This document shows positions 1 through 14,768 of a DNA stretch of 64,000 bases, piece after piece. Under the pieces are notes generated by a model. The model made no database searches and had not been told where the DNA came from. It saw only the letters and a program-made list of their open reading frames with translations. The translations under genes and the position numbers were made by a program. How positions within the stretch are numbered: position 1 is the first letter of the stretch; the number at the start of each line of letters is the position of its first letter. Source of the stretch: Tretioscincus oriximinensis (Eukaryota; Chordata; Lepidosauria; Squamata; Gymnophthalmidae); NCBI GenBank assembly GCA_022410635.1, contig JAJVDF010000133.1, positions 1,583,418 through 1,647,417 of the forward strand, in the 5' to 3' direction.

Positions 1-177
1 CATTTGAAACAGCTCCACTTTCACACTGGTTTGCAGTTAAATCCAGGTACCAGATTAGAGGCCATGAAACCATCAAAGAAGTAAATCCTGGCCGTTTAGT
101 GGGACCTGCCTCTCTTTCCACCCAGGGCACTTGAGCCCTCGAGCTGTGTGTGTGCCTCAGTGGTTTCTTCCCTGCAG
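1..177 (+). other. MRPL24: intron sequence of MRPL24 (partial)
   Basis: This stretch precedes the last MRPL24 coding exon. A pyrimidine-rich tract and CAG acceptor end at 177. No exon of the gene is visible within it, so the rest of MRPL24 must lie to the left of the window. Confidence 0.7.
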
Positions 178-314
178 ATGGCCCCAAGGACACAAGCGTG
201 GAGGACGCCCTGGAGAAGACGTACATCCCTTCCTTGAAGACCTTCCAGGAGGAAGTCATGGAGCTGCAGGGGATTGTGGAGACGCGGCGCTTCAGGAAGT
301 CTTACTGGTATTAG
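178..314 (+). CDS. MRPL24: MRPL24 last coding exon (mitochondrial ribosomal protein uL24m), partial
   Basis: MRPL24 is a protein of the large subunit of the mitochondrial ribosome. Only the C-terminal exon lies in the window. After a CAG acceptor at 175-177, two bases finish a split codon, then 44 codons run to a TAG at 312-314. The peptide contains [15 protein letters not shown] and ends RKSYWY, which matches the conserved tail of vertebrate MRPL24 as I recall it. A CATAAA hexamer at 347-352 may be a variant polyadenylation signal. The gene converges on METTL25B, whose stop is only about 160 bp further on. I recall the same tail-to-tail arrangement in human. Confidence 0.85.
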
Positions 315-476
315 CAGCCCAGGGCGCTGCTGCCGGACTGAACTCCCATAAAGGTCTTTTGCTCCTTCTTCCCTCTTCTTCGTCTCTTCTTGGAGGTTCC
401 TCCTGGGCTCCTTCTGGGGACCTGGTTGGAGTGGCCCTTTCAGGGCCCTTGTGAATACCAAATGGTGCTGAAAGGC

Positions 477-4260
<3,784 letters not shown>

Positions 4261-4526
4261 GCTTAAGGCGAAGAGACAGAATGTCACCAGCGACGCGAAC
4301 AACGCATCGTGTTTGAAGCAAATCTTAAAATCTGGCCGCCATTTTTCTTTTAGTCAAGGGCTGTTCCCAATACAATACAAACGAACGGAACGCTTAAAAG
4401 AAAATAACTCCCTTTTTAATGTTATAAGCCATGAAATAAGTTTTATAACTTTACCGTTCTGCTCAGGGTTGTTTTTTTACTTGCACAAATTCTACAAATA
4501 AAATAGTGCTTGAGGGAAGTTTTAGA
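4261..4526. other. AT-rich intergenic sequence, no gene seen
   Basis: Base composition falls sharply at the edge of the CpG island. I see no coding exon or repeat that I can name in this short stretch. Confidence 0.5.
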
Positions 4527-5590
4527 AGAAAAATACAAGAACATAAGAGGAGTCCATGTTGAATTGGCCCACAGCCCACCTAGTCCAGCATCCTGTCTCA
4601 GTGAATGACCCACCAACCGCACCTGGGCAGTCTCAAGCAGAANGCAAAACCATCAGCCGTTTTCAACTCCATGCAAAGGGTATTTCAGGAATATCATCCT
4701 AGTTAAGCGACTGATTCCATTAATGTGTCAGATCCTGTCTTAAAGCTATCCAGACTTTGTCTAACTACCACCATCACTTCTGGGTGAAAAAATACTTTCC
4801 TTTTTCTGTGCTCGCTCTTCTGCCAGTCAACTTCAAGGAATGACACCCTGGTCCTAGTGNGTGAGGAGGAGGAGGAGGAAGAAGAAGAACTGGGTTCTTA
4901 TACCCCGCTTTTCTCAAAGGGACTCAAAGCGGCTTACAAGGATATATTTTGCCCGAAGGCTTCCATTCTATCTTCCCATGTATCTAGTTGCAGTCAGTTG
5001 CAATTTCTTGCAATTCTTGCTTTCGAATTGTTGGCTAGAGCTACAGGCGAGTGGAAGGNGCTCAGCCCTCCCCATGTCCCACACAGGGCTTCGAAACCCA
5101 ATCTNCCAGGCGAGAGACGAATTCCTAAGCGACTGAGCTATTCGTGCCTGCAATATATAAGAGAATATATTTTTTCTCTAATCCTTTTTCTCTATTCCAT
5201 GCATGATTTTATACCCTTCAATCAGGTCCCCTCTTTAAACTCCATCTTTTGAGGCTGAAGAGACTCATATGTTGCAGAATGAGTTCCAGCCCCTTAATCA
5301 TTCTTGTTGACCTTTTTTTACACTTCCTCCAGTTCCACAATATCTTTTCTAAGGTGTGGTGGCTAGAATTGTACACAATATTCCGAATGTGGCCTCACTA
5401 TAGATTTATAAAGATGAAAACCACGTTTGTCGTTTTCCATTCCCTTCCAAATGACTTCTAACATTGAATTTGATTTTGTCCCCACCAGTTGATATCAGTA
5501 ACTGGGGTTCTTTGCCCCCATGAGTATCACTTTGCATTTACTTATACTGAAGTACATTTGTCACTTTGTTTTCTCACCCAATATGTAATG
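4527..5590 (-). mobile_element. CR1-type LINE remnant (minus), split by a SINE
   Basis: A LINE 3' region in reverse orientation opens with AAGAACATAAGAGGAGTCC at 4530 and runs to about 4860. It resumes at about 5154 with the antisense of the degraded reverse-transcriptase C-terminal region, whose coding sense reads like RLxLFSLExRRxRGDLI. The same family recurs near 16983, 19758 (plus strand), 35393, 45100 and 58571. Stop codons and length changes make it a dead copy. Homology was judged by comparing copies inside this window. Confidence 0.65.
4861..5151 (-). mobile_element. tRNA-derived SINE, family B (minus), nested in a LINE
   Basis: Read on the minus strand, the element begins with a tRNA-like head containing a GGCTCAGTCG-like A box and a GGGTTTCGAAGCCC-like B box. 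Its body includes TGCAAGAAATTGCAACTGACTGC. Its end is AAGCCGCTTTGAGTCCCTTTGAG followed by GCGGGGTATAAGAACCCAG and an (AGAAG/TTC)-type tail. Three other copies are at 42832, 58029 and 62113. It interrupts the surrounding LINE, so it is the younger insertion. Confidence 0.75.
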
Positions 5591-5596
5591 GGCTTT

Positions 5597-5854
5597 TATT
5601 TATTTATTTATTTGTACTTATATCCNGCCCTATACCCGAAGGTCTCAGGGCGGCCAACCAAAGGGTGGTACACATAGCTTGTGTTGCTTTCTCCACAATA
5701 GAGACCCTGTGAAGTAGGTGAGGCTGAGAGAGTTCTAAAAAAATGTGACTGGCCCAAGGTCACCCAGCTGGCTTTCATGGAGGAGTGGGGAATTGAACCG
5801 GGAGACTACCAGCTAAGAATCCAACCCTCTAACCACTACACCAAACTGGCTCTC
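5597..5854 (-). mobile_element. tRNA-derived SINE, family A (Sauria-like), minus
   Basis: On the minus strand it starts GAGAGCCAGTTTGGTGTAG, a typical squamate SINE head. It continues with the B-box-like GGTTCAATTCC and AGCTGGGTGACCTTGGGCC, and ends with the LINE-like tail GCCGCCCTGAGACCTTCGGG and an (AAAT)n repeat. The same family is at 13873-14231 and, decayed, at 59735-59960. Confidence 0.8.
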
Positions 5855-5992
5855 AATTTTTCCCCAAATTCTGTTACATTACACAGATGGTCATAATAAA
5901 CTGTCAATATTTGTGGTACTTCTGAAGGACTGAAATGATGTTGCTTTGTTGACAGCATTNGGAGAAAGAACAACTTCCAAATGATCAGCTCA

Positions 5993-6033
5993 GTATTTAT
6001 TTATTTATACTTATAGCCCGCCCTATAGCCTCA
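5993..6033 (-). mobile_element. truncated SINE/LINE 3' tail
   Basis: A short TATTTATTTATTTATACTTA run followed by GCCCGCCCTATAG is the 3' end of the family A SINE or of its L2-like partner LINE, in reverse orientation, with nothing recognisable beyond it. Confidence 0.5.
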
Positions 6034-7180
6034 GTAAGTTTCCTTCACTGCCCTCCCTAATTCTGCTTCTTACTGTGTACTCAGTGCCACTTTCAGAATA
6101 CATACTGAGTGAGATGTATTCTGGTAATCCTGGTCAAATACTATTGCTCTGCAACAAACACAGAAAAAACCTATGGTGTCCCAAACCACATATAGACAAA
6201 ACAATAGATAAACAATTCAATACGTTATAAAGATATATTTCAAACCATCTAGCGGTTGATAACTGAAGTACCATCACATGTTTCATCCTGAGCAACTTCA
6301 CTGTATGACTTCTAGGACTTTGTATTATATTGGGTCCTTTTGGACTTTTACTCATTTTATTTGGACTTTTATTGGGCAGCTCCTTATTTTGATACTATGT
6401 ATTGTGGATTATCTATTATTGTTTGAAATATATCTTTATAACATATTGAATTGTTTATCTGTTGTTTTGTCTATATGTGGTTTGGGACACCGTAGGTTTT
6501 TTCTGTGTTTGTTGTGGTGTATCGTCTACCTTGTGTGTATAGGGATTGTTTTGCAAATGCTATTGCTCTTACATTATTTGCAAAAAGTATTAGTGAAGTA
6601 ACAGCAGCTGGGAGGAAGGCGACATTTGATTGATTACAATGTCCATTTTGAGATCCTTCTAACTGCAGCTAAACATTTCCTGTATGCTAATCTAAACTGT
6701 ACAGCACATGGGTTACTCCTGTTTCCTCCTCTTCGGTGAATGCTGGAGAAAAATAACTCCAAGTGAGTTAAAATATAGTTCATATATCTGCATCTTTGTT
6801 CCAGACATACAATTGTTAAATTCAATATAATTCCATACAAAGCCATTTTTCTGTTTGATAGAAAACAGAAGTTCCATTACTTTCACAGACTTGAAATGAT
6901 TAGTAAAGTCTTTGATGCTTTAAAAGACAATGAAATGTAGACTCCAACATGCAAATTCAATGCCTGGTGTATTTAGGAAAGAAAAATAATTTTTAAAAAA
7001 TCAGCATTATCAAGAGTTGTTTTGCCTCTTGAAAAAANCCTGCAGACTGAAATGGAAAATGTGAAAAGTTACAATCTCGACTGAATTGTTAACAACTTGA
7101 TATTGGGCTGTGAATGTTTCGATAAAATATTTTCCTAGAAAGCAGTTTAACGCTCCAGGCGCAGTCGCACTCGGCTTCCT
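6034..7180. other. AT-rich intergenic region with an inverted repeat
   Basis: Apart from the inverted repeat at 6152-6514, this AT-rich interval shows no coding exon or named repeat. It ends at the rise in GC content that marks the ISG20L2 CpG island. Confidence 0.5.
6152..6514. repeat. inverted repeat, 94-bp arms
   Basis: The left arm 6152-6245 and the right arm 6421-6514 are reverse complements with about three mismatches, all transitions, separated by a 175-bp loop. A transcript could fold into a long hairpin. I cannot assign it to a transposon family; a foldback MITE or a rearranged Penelope-like or LINE fragment is possible. Confidence 0.8.
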
Positions 7181-8040
7181 GTGTTGACGTTACAAAAAAT
7201 GGCGACGGGGTGTTCCATTGGGGGCTGCTGCGAAGAGCGCAGAATCGACCGCTGACAGCCACCTTAATGAAATTGTCGCCGACAGGGAGTTCCTCTTCTG
7301 TCCGGAAGTGCCTGCGATCGTCGGCCCAGACGACCCGCGGAGAAAGGGAAGTTCCGGGCTGATTGGGCGCCGCTGCTGTTTCTTTGATTTCCGGCGGCGG
7401 CGCAAAGGGGAGGACGGGGGNTTTTCCCCTCGGTCGTCTCCGGCTTGCGGAGCTGCTCGCGCCCGGAGGGTGGGGGGAAGACGACTCCGGCTGTCGAGCC
7501 GATCCAGGCTGCTGGATGCGAAGCCTCCATCGGCGTCCTTCGTAGGCGCCACCTGGGCGGCCGTTGCCCGCGGGGTCCCCAGCAGCGGCGTCTCCGGGGC
7601 TGCCGATGCGCCCGGCCTGTGTCACAAGGCGGAGGCAGCCAGAGTCCTGCGGAGCGGAGACGGGAGCTCGCGTCGTTCCGGCCCGCAGCTCCCACGCCCG
7701 TGAGTGAGGAGGCCGCGGGGCGCCTGGGGTCCTTCGGTGCCGGAGCCCCGTGGAGGCGGAAGGGGCGGCCTTGGCCGAGATCGGGTGGGGCTGCTCCACC
7801 TGGGGAGGTTTCCTTCGGCCGCGTGGCCCCACCGGGGTTCCCCGTGGTGGCGCCCCTGGAGGCCACGTCAGGCTGCAAAGCACCCTGTAGTCTCCCTGCG
7901 CCCAGGTCGGAATCGAGGCTGCTCCCCCTTCTCTTCCTCTTCATCTGAACATGCGAAGGCGCCCGGAGCCGCGGAGCCTCCGCTCTCTCTAAGGAAGGAG
8001 CCGCCTGCAGGACGGACGGCGTGGTAATGTTGGCTTTGCC
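7180..8040 (+). promoter_or_regulatory. CpG island, promoter and 5' untranslated region of ISG20L2
   Basis: GC-rich, CpG-dense sequence runs up to the ISG20L2 start codon at 8041. An AAAAATGGCGAC motif near 7196 resembles the YY1 site common in housekeeping promoters. A possible donor, CCGTGAGTG, near 7698 would fit a noncoding first exon, but this is not certain. Long open frames on both strands here are a side effect of the GC richness. Confidence 0.7.
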
Positions 8041-11000
8041 ATGGCCGACCTGATCTTGAACCTGGACGTGACCCTCTGCCCGCCGTTGAGGAAGGCGGCC
8101 CCGGCGGGCAATGCGAAGCACCAGCGTTTCCTCAAACGACGGCCCTTCCTGGAGCGCAGGGGCCTCCTGAAGCAGAAGCAGCTCCCAGCACGCGGCAGGC
8201 AGGACGCCTCCGGGAAGGAAGGAGCCAGCAAAAGGCAGAAGCTGGATGGGGGAGAGGACAGGGAGGCCTCCGATGACAGGGAGACCCCCGTCCCGCAGCC
8301 CAGGGCAGCCTCCCGGGGCGGTTCCAGTGGGGGCACAAAGAACTCCAGGCCCCAAGACGCTGGGCGGCCTTCAGNCTCTGGCTCCCTGAAGCGCAGCGGG
8401 ACCCCGGGACCCTGCAAAGGGAGCGAGGGCCCAAGAGCGGACCTGCTGTGTGAATATGAAGACGGTGTGACGGCCTCCCCCCAGGCCACCAAGCCCAGCA
8501 AGATTGTGGCCATCGACTGCGAGATGGTGGGCACGGGTCCTGGGGGGCGCACAAGCGACCTGGCCAGGTGCAGTGTAGTCAACTACCATGGCGACGTCGT
8601 GTATGACAAGTACATCCGGCCGCTCAGCCCCATCACCAACTACCGGACCAGGTGGAGCGGCATCCAGAGGCACCACATGAAAAACGCCGTCCCCTTCAAG
8701 GCAGCCCAGAAAGAGGTGAGGGGCTGATCTGCAGGGGCGGCTCTGTTTGCAGTTCTTGCCANAGGAAAGCACTTGGCACGAGCAAGTGGCCATATACTGC
8801 CAGGTGTCTTTCCTGGGATCCCTCCTACAGGGCTGTGTGGCCATTGCTGCCTCTTGCTCCCCTTGGGTCCTGCTTGATCCCAAAGAGGCACGGTGGTGTA
8901 ATAGGTTAAGAGCTTCGGTGTTTCAACAGAGGNATCANAGTTACGCTACTTCAGCTGTTCGAAAGNAAAGAAGTTTGCAAATAGATGAATGGGTTGGGGG
9001 ATAAGACAGAGTCGCTGTAACCTTTGATCAATAAACATCCTTGTAAGCTTCTCCAAGTCCCTTCGGGTGAGATAGGNNGGATATAAAAACTGGATTCTTC
9101 TGGGGGGAGTCNGTGCCAGGAAAAGACTGCATTCGGGTGGGTCCTCGCTCAGATTCCTTGTGAAAGCCCCCCCCCCTTCCCACACTGGAACAGCAGAGCA
9201 NGCCCTCAAAATGGGTTTTGGTTTTTTGCTCCGGAGTTAGGGTAGGAGGTAAGAGAAGCCCGGGACGGGAGCAATGGCTTGTGGCCTACCCTGTAGGCTC
9301 CTGTGAGGAATTTTCCTTTCAATCCTCCACTTTTTCACAGAACCGTAGAGTTAGAAGGGGTCTCCAGGGTCAGCGGGTCCACCCCCTGCGGCGTCCCCTA
9401 CCTGAGGGGGCCCTACTATTAGATGACCCTCATAGTCAGGGGTGCCACAACATCCACCCTGTTGCACAAGCCAGCACCCACGACTACTTGGAACAACAGT
9501 AATTTCCTCAGGCCTACACTAGGCCTCAGTGTTTACCTCAAGGTTGGGGCTTTATTCACAGCTCCCACCAGTAGCGTGCTTATATTTTGTTGTTAAAGAA
9601 ACAACAGAAAGAAAAAGATATTTGAATTGAAACAAACAACAAGTTTATTCATTACAAATAAGGAATAGAGAGAAGATTAGAATAATAAGGTTTCGGCTTT
9701 TATAAAGTAAGCCTGACTCTAGCACAAACACCAAGCAAGAGCAACATTAGTTTCCAGATACTTCAAGGGACAGGCCCTGTGTCCCTTTATTTGTTCCAGC
9801 CCCAAGTCAAGCCTCAGCTTTGACTCCTCCAGGCCACCATACACTCCCACCCCCTCCCTCTGAGGCAGATCAGAAGCGGAGCCCTCTGTCCACTTGCTAC
9901 ACAAGTCTCCGACAGAAAGGCCTCTAGCCCTGGTCAGCTTCCCTTTTATCTCCTGACCAGCTGGCTATTCGAGGCCCCATTGGCTGGCTCCTCCAGCCAC
10001 GCCCCCTCCCAATCAGGGACTCAGGAAGCCACACCCCTGCCCAGGCCTGCTCTTCCTCCCTCTCTCTGGGATATCTGGTAAGTTTATAAAAGAAACACAA
10101 ACCTCTAAAATGGAGGACGCCACACACNCCTTTTCTCCCCTTTGTTCCTGTCTCTTAGATCCTGAGGCTCCTCTCTGGGAAGGTGGTTGTTGGCCATGCC
10201 ATCCACAACGATTTCAAAGCCCTCAAGTACTTCCACCCAAAGGCCCTGACCAGGGACACCTCCAAAATCCCCCTGCTGAACAGGAAGGCTGGCTTCCCGG
10301 AGAATGAGCCAGCTTCCTTGAAGCGCCTCACCAAGCAGCTCCTTCACCGAGACATCCAGGTGAGTCCCGGCCGAGATCCCAACCCAAGATCGGTTCTGGG
10401 GCGCCTGCAGAATTGCAGCAAAGCTCCCACGGGCAACAGCTAACTGGGGTCCTGTCAAATAGGTGGCCCCNTTGTGCCCCTGTGTGTGTCCCCCACTTGC
10501 CACTCTGGAGGGGTTGTCCAGCAGCAAACTCTGTATGTGACACAAAGTGGGAGGGGAGGAAGGGGTCAAGGGTCAAATCATGTTGTTTTCTGAACATTTT
10601 CTGAACTTCCCCTTAAAAATGGGTTTGCAAGGAAGTGGGTTGCTCTGCTGTAGCCCAAAACCAGGAGGCTTAGGGGAGGGGGTGGGGTGGGCCTGGTGGT
10701 GGGAGACCTGTCTGACCTGTCGCTTTTCTGAGGGAAACGTTTGGTCCAGGTTTAAAGAAGTGGGAGAAGCAGGCGGAGGGGCCCCTGTGCCCCTNCGGTG
10801 CAATTTCCCAGATGGCCTCAAAGGCTCTTTTCCTTGCCGGAGGTGTTTTTGCCTAACAGCCCAAGTTTGCTTTCACCCAAGGCCCTTCCCTGCATTGTGG
10901 GGACCTTTGGGGATCGTTGTGTTTCTGACCGGAGCCATTTTGCCCTCAGCCTCTTTCTCCTCCTCCAGGTAGGGCACAATGGCCACTCCTCTGTCGAAGA

Positions 11001-11082
11001 CGCCCGAGCCACCATGGAGCTGTACAAGNTGATTGAGGGAGAGTGGGAGAGGCACCTGGCCGCCTCCCCAGCTCGGGACTGA
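8041..11082 (+). CDS. ISG20L2: ISG20L2, nucleolar 3'-5' exonuclease, complete coding region in 3 exons
   Basis: ISG20L2 is a DEDDh 3'-5' exoribonuclease of the nucleolus that trims the 12S precursor to 5.8S rRNA. Coding exons are 8041-8715, 10159-10359 and 10969-11082, all in phase 0, giving 329 residues against about 353 in human. The N-terminus MADLILNLD and the basic stretch near residues 24-48 resemble the human protein and should serve nucleolar targeting. A low-complexity linker follows. Exo I is [10 protein letters not shown] with D159 and E161; Exo II is [11 protein letters not shown] with D243; Exo III is GHSSVEDA with H298 and D303 in Hx4D spacing, so the catalytic set is complete. 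Single Ns fall at 8375 and 11029 within codons. The first intron (8716-10158) carries an LTR-like insertion close to its acceptor. No canonical AATAAA was found just downstream. Confidence 0.92.
9338..9386 (-). mobile_element. CR1 3'-end fragment (minus)
   Basis: AGAACCGTAGAGTTAGAAGG followed by TCTCCAGGGTCAGCGGGTCC is a diverged copy of the CR1 3' end seen in cleaner form at 60521 and 25663, in reverse orientation. It stops where the LTR-like element begins. Confidence 0.6.
9387..10124. mobile_element. possible solo LTR in ISG20L2 intron 1
   Basis: The element begins TGCGGCGTCCCC and ends GGAGGACGCCACA, so it has TG...CA ends with a short imperfect inverted repeat, as LTRs do. It contains TTTATAAAG and ATTTGTTCC-type AT runs. 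The first 210 bp or so match, in inverse orientation, a partial copy at 18400-18631. No coding region lies inside it. A clean target duplication is not visible: the flanks are ACCCCC and CACNCC. It ends 34 bp before ISG20L2 exon 2. A DNA transposon with short terminal inverted repeats is an alternative. Confidence 0.45.
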
Positions 11083-13056
11083 GGCCAGTGGGAGCTTCAC
11101 GGCCTTGACGCCTGGAGCTGCTCTGCCTTTCGGCTTGTGAGTGGGGAAGGAGGCCCTGAACGGATGAGAGCCCATGGGAGAGGAGGCAGCTTGGGGGGGG
11201 GGGCTCCTATTAGATGCTTTCCACTCGACACCAGTCTCAGTGTGTTTCTCAAGTGAGGCTTCTTGGCGTCTCTCTGGGCTTCACGGGCAGTGTTGCTGGG
11301 GGAATCCACCCCATGAAGCAGGAAACATCCACTCACTCGACCGTCGCAATGGTGCTATCAGTTTGCCAGGATGGGGCAGGCTTTTCTTGGGGACTCCTGC
11401 GTCACAGGAGAACCAGTCAGAAGCACTTGGCCCAGGGAATGGGACTGGTTGGCCTCTGTGGCCACTGCAGCCTGCCTGCCCCGAGAGCAAGGAAGGTTGG
11501 TTCCTGCCACATAGGGATCCCGAATGTCCTCAAATGATGGGGACAGGAAGAGTCCATGTGCAGGCTCTGGTTTCCTTCCCTCTTCTGCCTGAGCAAACAC
11601 TTGAAANATCCAAGGGCTGCTTCTTAGGGTCAGCTGTGGTCATAGTAGGCCTGTTGTGCTGGCTGAACATTGCAGGAGCCAATGTTGCTTGACTTCCCTC
11701 ACACACAGAAGCCCCAGCTGCTCCTTTCTAGGAAGGTGCAAGAAGCAGCTTCCACCAGCAGCAGGCCTGACCATCACTGTTGCCTGATCTCCCAGGCACC
11801 CAGGCTGTGCCCTGAGGGCTGGTCCAGCGCGGGGCCCTGAGGGGAAGAAGGCGCTTGGCTGTTCAGAAAGCCATGTGGGAGCTGCTCGCCTGCCCTGCCT
11901 GGGGGGCCACAAGTGGCGTGGAGACAAGGGATGGGGATCGGTTAGGCACGAAAGGGGACTAACGCGCCTCTGTGCACTAGTACTTGAGTAGGGGNCGGAG
12001 AGATTTCGTCCCACTACCCTTCCCCAGTGACTTCTGCTGCAAAGCCAGGCTGGCTATGCTGAGCAGTAGCCTTGAAGGATAATGGNCCTTTTGGGAGACC
12101 AGTGCGCAGTTGCCTCACATAACCAGCAAGGGTTTTATGGTCTTGCCAGAGAGGCGGGAAGCAGCATGGAGCAGAGGGCCTGTGGCAGAGAGCTGGAGGG
12201 CAGATTTGCCAGAACAAAGCATAAGGCATTCTACCTTTTCCACCACAAAATGTGCCTGTGTCCTGCCAAAGAAGCCATGGCTGGCTCCTGTGGCTCAGCT
12301 CCCCCTGGCAAGCAGCTGTCNAGGGATGCAGCCAGTGGGCACCCATGAGCAGCTTGCCTGGAGAAGAGCCCCTCAGCAGCTGGCAAACAACAGGATCCTG
12401 GACAGGGTGAGCCACTGTGTTGGACAAAACCCAAAGATCGTAGATCCCGCGTAGGGTTTGGAATCTCGCGAAGGCTGCAGGGCCAGGTGGACAGTGCTGC
12501 GAGGATGTGGGTCATTTCCAGGGGGGGGGGCTTCCCACCCTCAGCCTCAGAGCAGAAAGACCCCCTCGAGCTTCTTCTGTGGCAAGATTCCAGGGGTGCC
12601 TGGACCCTTAGTGGGTGCTTTGTGGACATTACTTGGAGATGCTTTTTTTTAAAAAAAAAAAAAGGGGTGGGTGGGGGGTAAACAGGTGCAGAACACTGCA
12701 GAATTCTTTCATTAGTGTATTCAGATTTGCTCTGTGGCATTCTGTGTCCAGTTTTAAGTCATTCTATGTCTGATAGCCCTGCAAATGGATTTTTTAAAAA
12801 AGTAAACTACTTTATATTTCCAGGTCGCCTGAGAACTGCCTCTTCTGTTGTCAGGGAAGGGGCCGGGCTGCATGGGGGGCTTGCAATGGGGGACTCTGTA
12901 CCCACCCTGGGAAGCTTCTCCTCTCCAGGCCTCTCGGGTACGAAGGGATGGGGGAGCATGGGAAACAGGGCAACATCTCTTTGGTTCATCAGAACTTAAG
13001 AGCCCTTGTCCTGTATCTTCAGGCATACGGTGGTGGTGGTGGTGGGGGAAGTATTT
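11083..13056 (+). other. ISG20L2 3' untranslated region and downstream intergenic sequence
   Basis: No further coding exon is recognised. The sequence is GC-moderate with poly-G runs near 11193 and 12525 and a T/A homopolymer near 12645. The end of the ISG20L2 transcript was not located because no AATAAA hexamer is evident. Confidence 0.4.
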
Positions 13057-13388
13057 TAGTCACCCACTAATTGTGCAAGTTCACCCACTTAAAAAGATGA
13101 AGAGGCCTTTAACTGGCATCATAGGTGGACCTCAACTATGAGAGACGACATGGGAAAACAAATCCAGAAAATCACATTGTTTGATTTTGTAAGAATTTAT
13201 TTGCAAATTATAGTGGAAAATAAGGATTTGGTCAGCAACAAACGTTCATCTCAATACTTGGCTATATATCCTTTGTTGGCAATGACAGAGGTCAAACGTT
13301 TTCAGCAAGTCTTCACAAGGTTGGCACTTGTTATCAGTAAAAAGGACACCCGACAACAACCTCAAACAGTCAGACTCCAAACTCCTCT

Positions 13389-14700
13389 ATGGTGAGGACC
13401 AAAGAGGTGTCAAAGGACACCAGAAACAAAATTGTAACCCTGCAGCAGGCTGGGAAAGCTGAATCTGCAATAGGCAAGCAGCTTCATGTGAAGAAATCAA
13501 CGGTGGGAGCAATAATTAGAAAATGGAAGACATACAAGACTGATCATCTCGCTCGATCTGGGGCTCCAGGCAGGATCGCACCGCATGGGGTCAGAATGAT
13601 CACAAGGTGAGCAAAAATCCCAGAACCACACGGTGGCACCAAGTGAATAACCTGCAGAGATCTGGGACCAATGTAACAAAGGCTATAAACAATAACGCAC
13701 TATGCCGCCAGGGACTCAGATCCTGCAGTGCCAGACGTATCCCCCTGCTTAAGACAGTACACGTCCGGGGCCCAACTGAAGTTTGCTGCAGAGCATCTGA
13801 ATGATCCAGAAGAGTATGGGGAGAATGTCATATGGTCTGATGAAGCCAAAGTAGAACTGTTTGATAGAAACAGTTATGGAGAGCCAATTTGGTGTAGTGG
13901 TTCAGTGTTGGACTCGTACCTNGTAGTCTCCCGGTTCGATTCCCCATTCCTCCACAAAAGCCAGCTGGGTGACCTTGGGCCAGTCACAGTTTTTTGAACT
14001 CTCTCAGCCCCACCTACTCCACAGGGTGTCTGTTGTGGAGAAAGCAACAAAAGCTATGTGCTGGGTGACCTTGGGCCAGTCATAGTTCTTTGAACTCTCT
14101 CAGCCCCACCTACTCCACAGGGTGTCTGTTGTGGAGAAAGCAACAAAGCTATGTGCGCTGCCCTATGGTTGGCCGCCCTGAGACCTTCGGGTATAGGGCG
14201 GGATACAAGTACAAATAAATAAATAAATAAAATAGAAACACAACTCCCCGTGTATGGAGGAGAATCTGAGTGGCATCCAAACAACACCATACCTATTTTG
14301 AAGCAGGGGAGTGGCAATATCATGCTTTGGGGCTGTTTCTCTGCTAAGGCACCAGGACGACTCATAATTTATCGTGAGATTTTGAGTGCAAACCTCCTTC
14401 CATCTGCAAGGGCATCTGAAGATGAAATGTGGCTGGGTTTTTCAGCATGACGGTGATCCCAAGCACCCTGCCAGGGCACTGAAGGACTGGCTTGATAAGA
14501 AGCATTTCAAGGTCCTGGAGTGGCCTAGCCAGTCTTCCATTTCTCAAGCCATATAGAAAACCTTTGGAGGGAATTGAAAGTCCGTGTTGCCCAGCAACAG
14601 TCCCCAAACATCACAGCTCTCGAGGAAATCTGCGTGGAGGAATGGGCCAACATACCAGCAACAGTATGTGCCAATCTTATGAAGACTTACAGAAAACATT
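13389..14700 (+). pseudogene. Tc1-type transposase pseudogene
   Basis: The DNA-binding half reads cleanly to a stop at 13608-13610. The following catalytic half lies in other frames, and a SINE at 13873-14231 splits it between the FDRN and TTPRVYGGE segments. The conserved WSDE and WGCF blocks are present. A DDE-family transposase would cut and paste its own element; this copy cannot encode a full protein. Confidence 0.8.
13873..14231 (+). mobile_element. family A SINE nested in the Tc1 transposase, with a 9-bp target duplication
   Basis: The SINE is flanked by ATAGAAACA at 13864-13872 and 14232-14240. It has the GTGTAGTGG head, the GGTTCGATTCC B box and the tail GCCGCCCTGAGACCTTCGGG with (AAAT)n. 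Its middle part, about 85 bp starting GCTGGGTGACCTTGGGCC, occurs twice in tandem, which makes it longer than the copy at 5597-5854. Confidence 0.88.
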
Positions 14701-14768
14701 TGACCTCTGTCATTGCCAACAAAGGATATATAACCAAGTATTGAGATGAACGTTTGTTACTGACCAAA

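Noticed and set aside
7264..8355. long minus-strand open frames opposite ISG20L2 exon 1
   Set aside because: These mirror the GC-rich promoter and first exon of ISG20L2 and run through its coding exon. No protein family is visible.
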